Shown one piece after another: positions 6,242 through 7,897 of a stretch of DNA of 7,897 nucleotides. Every line of letters begins with the position of its first letter. Within the stretch, counting starts at the first letter, position 1. A program made the translations under genes and the position numbers. The DNA is from DASWIV01 sp036397475 (GTDB taxonomy: Bacteria; JAJVIF01; JAPKYR01). Where the stretch lies: assembly GCA_036397475.1 (NCBI GenBank), contig DASWIV010000085.1, forward strand, positions 1-7,897. Direction: 5' to 3'. Below the pieces are notes generated by a model. It saw nothing but the letters and a program-made list of their open reading frames with translations, made no database searches and had not been told where the DNA came from.

Positions 6242-7294
6242 ATGGCAGCGCCTGAAATTATCGATCTTCGCAGCGACACTGTTACCAAACCAACCCCCGA
6301 AATGCGGCAGGCTATGGCGACCTGTGAGGTCGGTGACGACGTTTTCAACGATGATCCCACTGTAAATGAGCTCGAAAAACGCGCTGCCGAAGCTGTGGGT
6401 ACAGAGGCGAGCCTGTGGTGTCCCACAGGAAGTATGGCGAACCAGGTATCTATTTCAACACATACAATTCCCGGACAAGAAGTTATCGCGGGCGACGGAT
6501 CTCACATCGTTAATTTTGAGGTTGGCGGCGTAGCATGGCTAAGCCAGTGCCAGCTCAGGACTGTTTCTGACGAGATCGGCTGGGTCCAGCCCGACAGGGT
6601 CAGGGATACTCTTCGCGGCGAAACCATGCATACTCCGGGTACCGGATTGGTCTGCCTTGAAAATACGCACAACCTGCGCGGCGGAAGGGTAATGCCTCTC
6701 GAAGACATTGTCGACTCATCGATCATCGCGCACGAGAATGGCGTATCGGTACACCTTGACGGCGCCCGCATATGGAACGCTTCAACCGCTTCCGGTATTC
6801 CTGTCAAAGATTACGTGAAACATGTCGACTCCGTTATGTTCTGCCTCTCAAAAGGGCTGGGAAGTCCTGCCGGGAGCATGTTGTGCGGAAAAAAAGATTT
6901 CATTGCTAAAGCGCGCAGGATTAGAAAAAAACAGGGCGGAGGAATGAGGCAGGCCGGGGTTCTTGCAGCTTGCGGATTGATCAGCCTTGATGCCATGACA
7001 AAACGCCTCGCCGATGATCATAAGGCGGCGAAGGACCTCTCCATACGCTTGTTGAATGAAGGGCTACTGAAAATAAATCCTGACTCTGTGGAGACGAATA
7101 TCTGCATGTTCACCCCGCCCGAATCTGCGTCGTGGACTAACGAGCAGTTCGCGAAATCCGCTAAACAGAATGGGCTCCTTGTGACCTTCCTGTTCGGAAA
7201 CAGGATCAGAATGGTAACCCACAACGATTATAAATATGAATGGATCGATGAAACAATTGCCCGGGTGAAAAAGGCGATTTCCGGTTTACAATAA
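6242..7294 (+). CDS. ltaE: Low-specificity L-threonine aldolase (PLP-dependent)
   Basis: Cleaves L-threonine or L-allo-threonine to glycine and acetaldehyde in the cytoplasm, using pyridoxal phosphate (aspartate aminotransferase fold, beta-eliminating lyase/threonine aldolase family). The 350-residue length is typical. The N-terminal signature Asp-Leu-Arg-Ser-Asp-Thr-Val-Thr is at 8-15, followed by Gly-Asp-Asp-Val-Phe-Asn-Asp-Asp-Pro-Thr at 31-40. His88 is the likely ring-stacking residue, Glu-Asn-Thr-His143-Asn the conserved active-site segment, His-Leu-Asp173-Gly-Ala-Arg176 holds the PLP-nitrogen aspartate, and Lys204 in Ser-Lys-Gly-Leu-Gly-Ser-Pro is the Schiff-base lysine. Phe-Leu-Phe-Gly and Ile-Arg-Met-Val-Thr-His lie near the C-terminus as in homologues. 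GGAG precedes the ATG by 9 bases. It sits alone between its own promoter and that of the next gene. Substrate stereospecificity cannot be read from the sequence; a related PLP lyase is possible but less likely. Confidence 0.93.
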   Translation: MAAPEIIDLRSDTVTKPTPEMRQAMATCEVGDDVFNDDPTVNELEKRAAEAVGTEASLWCPTGSMANQVSISTHTIPGQEVIAGDGSHIVNFEVGGVAWLSQCQLRTVSDEIGWVQPDRVRDTLRGETMHTPGTGLVCLENTHNLRGGRVMPLEDIVDSSIIAHENGVSVHLDGARIWNASTASGIPVKDYVKHVDSVMFCLSKGLGSPAGSMLCGKKDFIAKARRIRKKQGGGMRQAGVLAACGLISLDAMTKRLADDHKAAKDLSIRLLNEGLLKINPDSVETNICMFTPPESASWTNEQFAKSAKQNGLLVTFLFGNRIRMVTHNDYKYEWIDETIARVKKAISGLQ

Positions 7295-7301
7295 TCCTCG
7301 A

Positions 7302-7332
7302 TTGGCAATATTTCTGGACGAACCGCTATAAT
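7302..7332 (+). promoter_or_regulatory. Promoter of the exported-protein gene
   Basis: TTGGCA at 7302-7307 (5 of 6 to consensus) and a consensus TATAAT at 7327-7332, with a rather long 19-base spacer. Transcription would start near 7339, leaving a leader of about 70 bases before the ATG at 7410. It begins right after the threonine aldolase stop codon; no terminator hairpin is seen between them, so read-through is possible. Confidence 0.5.
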
Positions 7333-7399
7333 ATCTGTAAACTTGCGTTTAAGATGATTTAAAAAAGGTAGTTCATCCTGAAAATCTCATACAGAAATC

Positions 7400-7406
7400 G
7401 GTGATC
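7400..7406 (+). promoter_or_regulatory. Unusual ribosome binding site, downstream half of the anti-SD match
   Basis: GGTGATC matches the 3' part of the full Shine-Dalgarno complement (TAAGGAGGTGATC) over 7 bases rather than the usual GGAGG core. In that register the core would end 8 bases before the ATG at 7410, the normal distance. It supports this ATG over the in-frame GTG at 7401, which lies inside the site. Confidence 0.4.
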
Positions 7407-7409
7407 TGG

Positions 7410-7897
7410 ATGTTAAAGAGAATCGCACCCATATTCATCATTATTTACCTGCTTGCAGCCTGCCCTGCTTTCGCGGGTACCCTTAATGAAATTACCACAC
7501 GCGAAGTAGAGAATGGCGTGTATGTCAACTTTTACGTGGTCGATAATTCAGTTCGGCCAACCTTGTTCTGGCAGAATTCGAATCTGATGATCGTCATGCT
7601 CCACGGCTGCGAAGTTTCCGATGATTTCTCCGTTGGACAGCTTGTCGGCGGAGTAGGTGGAATTCAGGTCGATGACTACTGGCACGCTGACAGTACCGCT
7701 GTCTATATTAGATTGACCCCTCCCCTTACTCCTCAAACCACAGCCTGGCGTAGAAACCGCGACGGAAGCTTTTCGCTTGTCCTGAATTACAGGCCTCGTA
7801 TGAGCGGGGCTAATCTTGGACGGTGGATGAGTGAAAATGGCGTCACACTAAATTATGAGAGCGGGGCCACTCTCAAGGAAGCAATCGAAAGCGTATT
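7410..7897 (+). CDS. Exported protein of unknown function, 3' end cut by the window
   Basis: The frame stays open for 162 codons from the ATG to the window end. Residues 1-22 form a signal peptide: Lys3-Arg4, a hydrophobic core at 5-17, then two overlapping cleavage signals, a lipobox Leu-Ala-Ala-Cys18 and a signal peptidase I site Ala-Phe-Ala22 before Gly23. Pro right after Cys18 makes the lipoprotein reading less sure. Residues about 24-125 alternate short hydrophobic strands with polar turns, a beta-sandwich pattern faintly like the AMIN domains of amidases and secretins. From about 133 the text changes to Asn-Leu-Gly-Arg-Trp-Met and Thr-Leu-Lys-Glu-Ala-Ile-Glu, reminiscent of STN/secretin N-domains or other small alpha/beta modules. 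Both comparisons are weak inference. A periplasmic or outer-membrane location is the only firm suggestion. It has its own probable promoter. Confidence 0.8.
   Translation, partial: MLKRIAPIFIIIYLLAACPAFAGTLNEITTREVENGVYVNFYVVDNSVRPTLFWQNSNLMIVMLHGCEVSDDFSVGQLVGGVGGIQVDDYWHADSTAVYIRLTPPLTPQTTAWRRNRDGSFSLVLNYRPRMSGANLGRWMSENGVTLNYESGATLKEAIESV

Noticed and set aside
1..7897. CRISPR arrays, tRNA or rRNA genes, insertion sequences, toxin-antitoxin or phage-defence genes
   Set aside because: No regularly spaced repeats, cloverleaf-like sequences with TTC-A-A signatures, transposase motifs or nuclease modules were found on either strand.

Overview
The window looks like chromosomal DNA from an uncultured, probably diderm (Gram-negative type) bacterium of moderate GC content. 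Three secreted proteins carry clear or likely lipoprotein signal peptides with Ser or Gly after the cysteine, which by the E. coli sorting rule suits the outer membrane. The genes use Shine-Dalgarno starts and the plus-strand genes have sigma70-like TATAAT promoters. I cannot name the phylum from the sequence alone. The large lipoprotein architecture (a short conserved N-terminal block, then Ig/FnIII-like and jelly-roll-like beta domains) is of a kind I associate with candidate-phylum metagenome genomes; that is inference.

Layout. The left half is read on the minus strand, from about 3.73 kb down to 1: gltX (glutamyl-tRNA synthetase), a 92-128 base gap with a perfect 8-bp inverted repeat, cysS (cysteinyl-tRNA synthetase with an apparent insertion), a probable terminator hairpin, a 34-residue small lipoprotein gene with a strong ribosome binding site, and the 5' part of a second lipoprotein gene that appears frameshifted near the window edge. 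The right half is read on the plus strand from about 3.78 kb: a promoter and roughly 100-base leader, a 744-residue lipoprotein, a strong intrinsic terminator, a promoter, a low-specificity threonine aldolase gene (ltaE type), another promoter, and the first 162 codons of an exported protein that runs off the window.

How they work together. gltX and cysS form a likely two-gene translation operon; no T-box leader is visible. The truncated minus-strand lipoprotein and the 744-residue plus-strand lipoprotein share the same N-terminal block (Leu-x-Gly-Tyr ... Pro-x-Arg ... Phe-His-x-Asn-Val-Val), so two paralogues of one uncharacterised envelope family flank the synthetase operon. Threonine aldolase is a stand-alone metabolic gene with its own promoter and terminator-insulated start. 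I found no mobile element, CRISPR array, rRNA or tRNA. There is no convincing novel multi-gene system here; the most notable items are the lipoprotein family with one apparently broken copy, the tiny lipoprotein, and the CysRS insertion.
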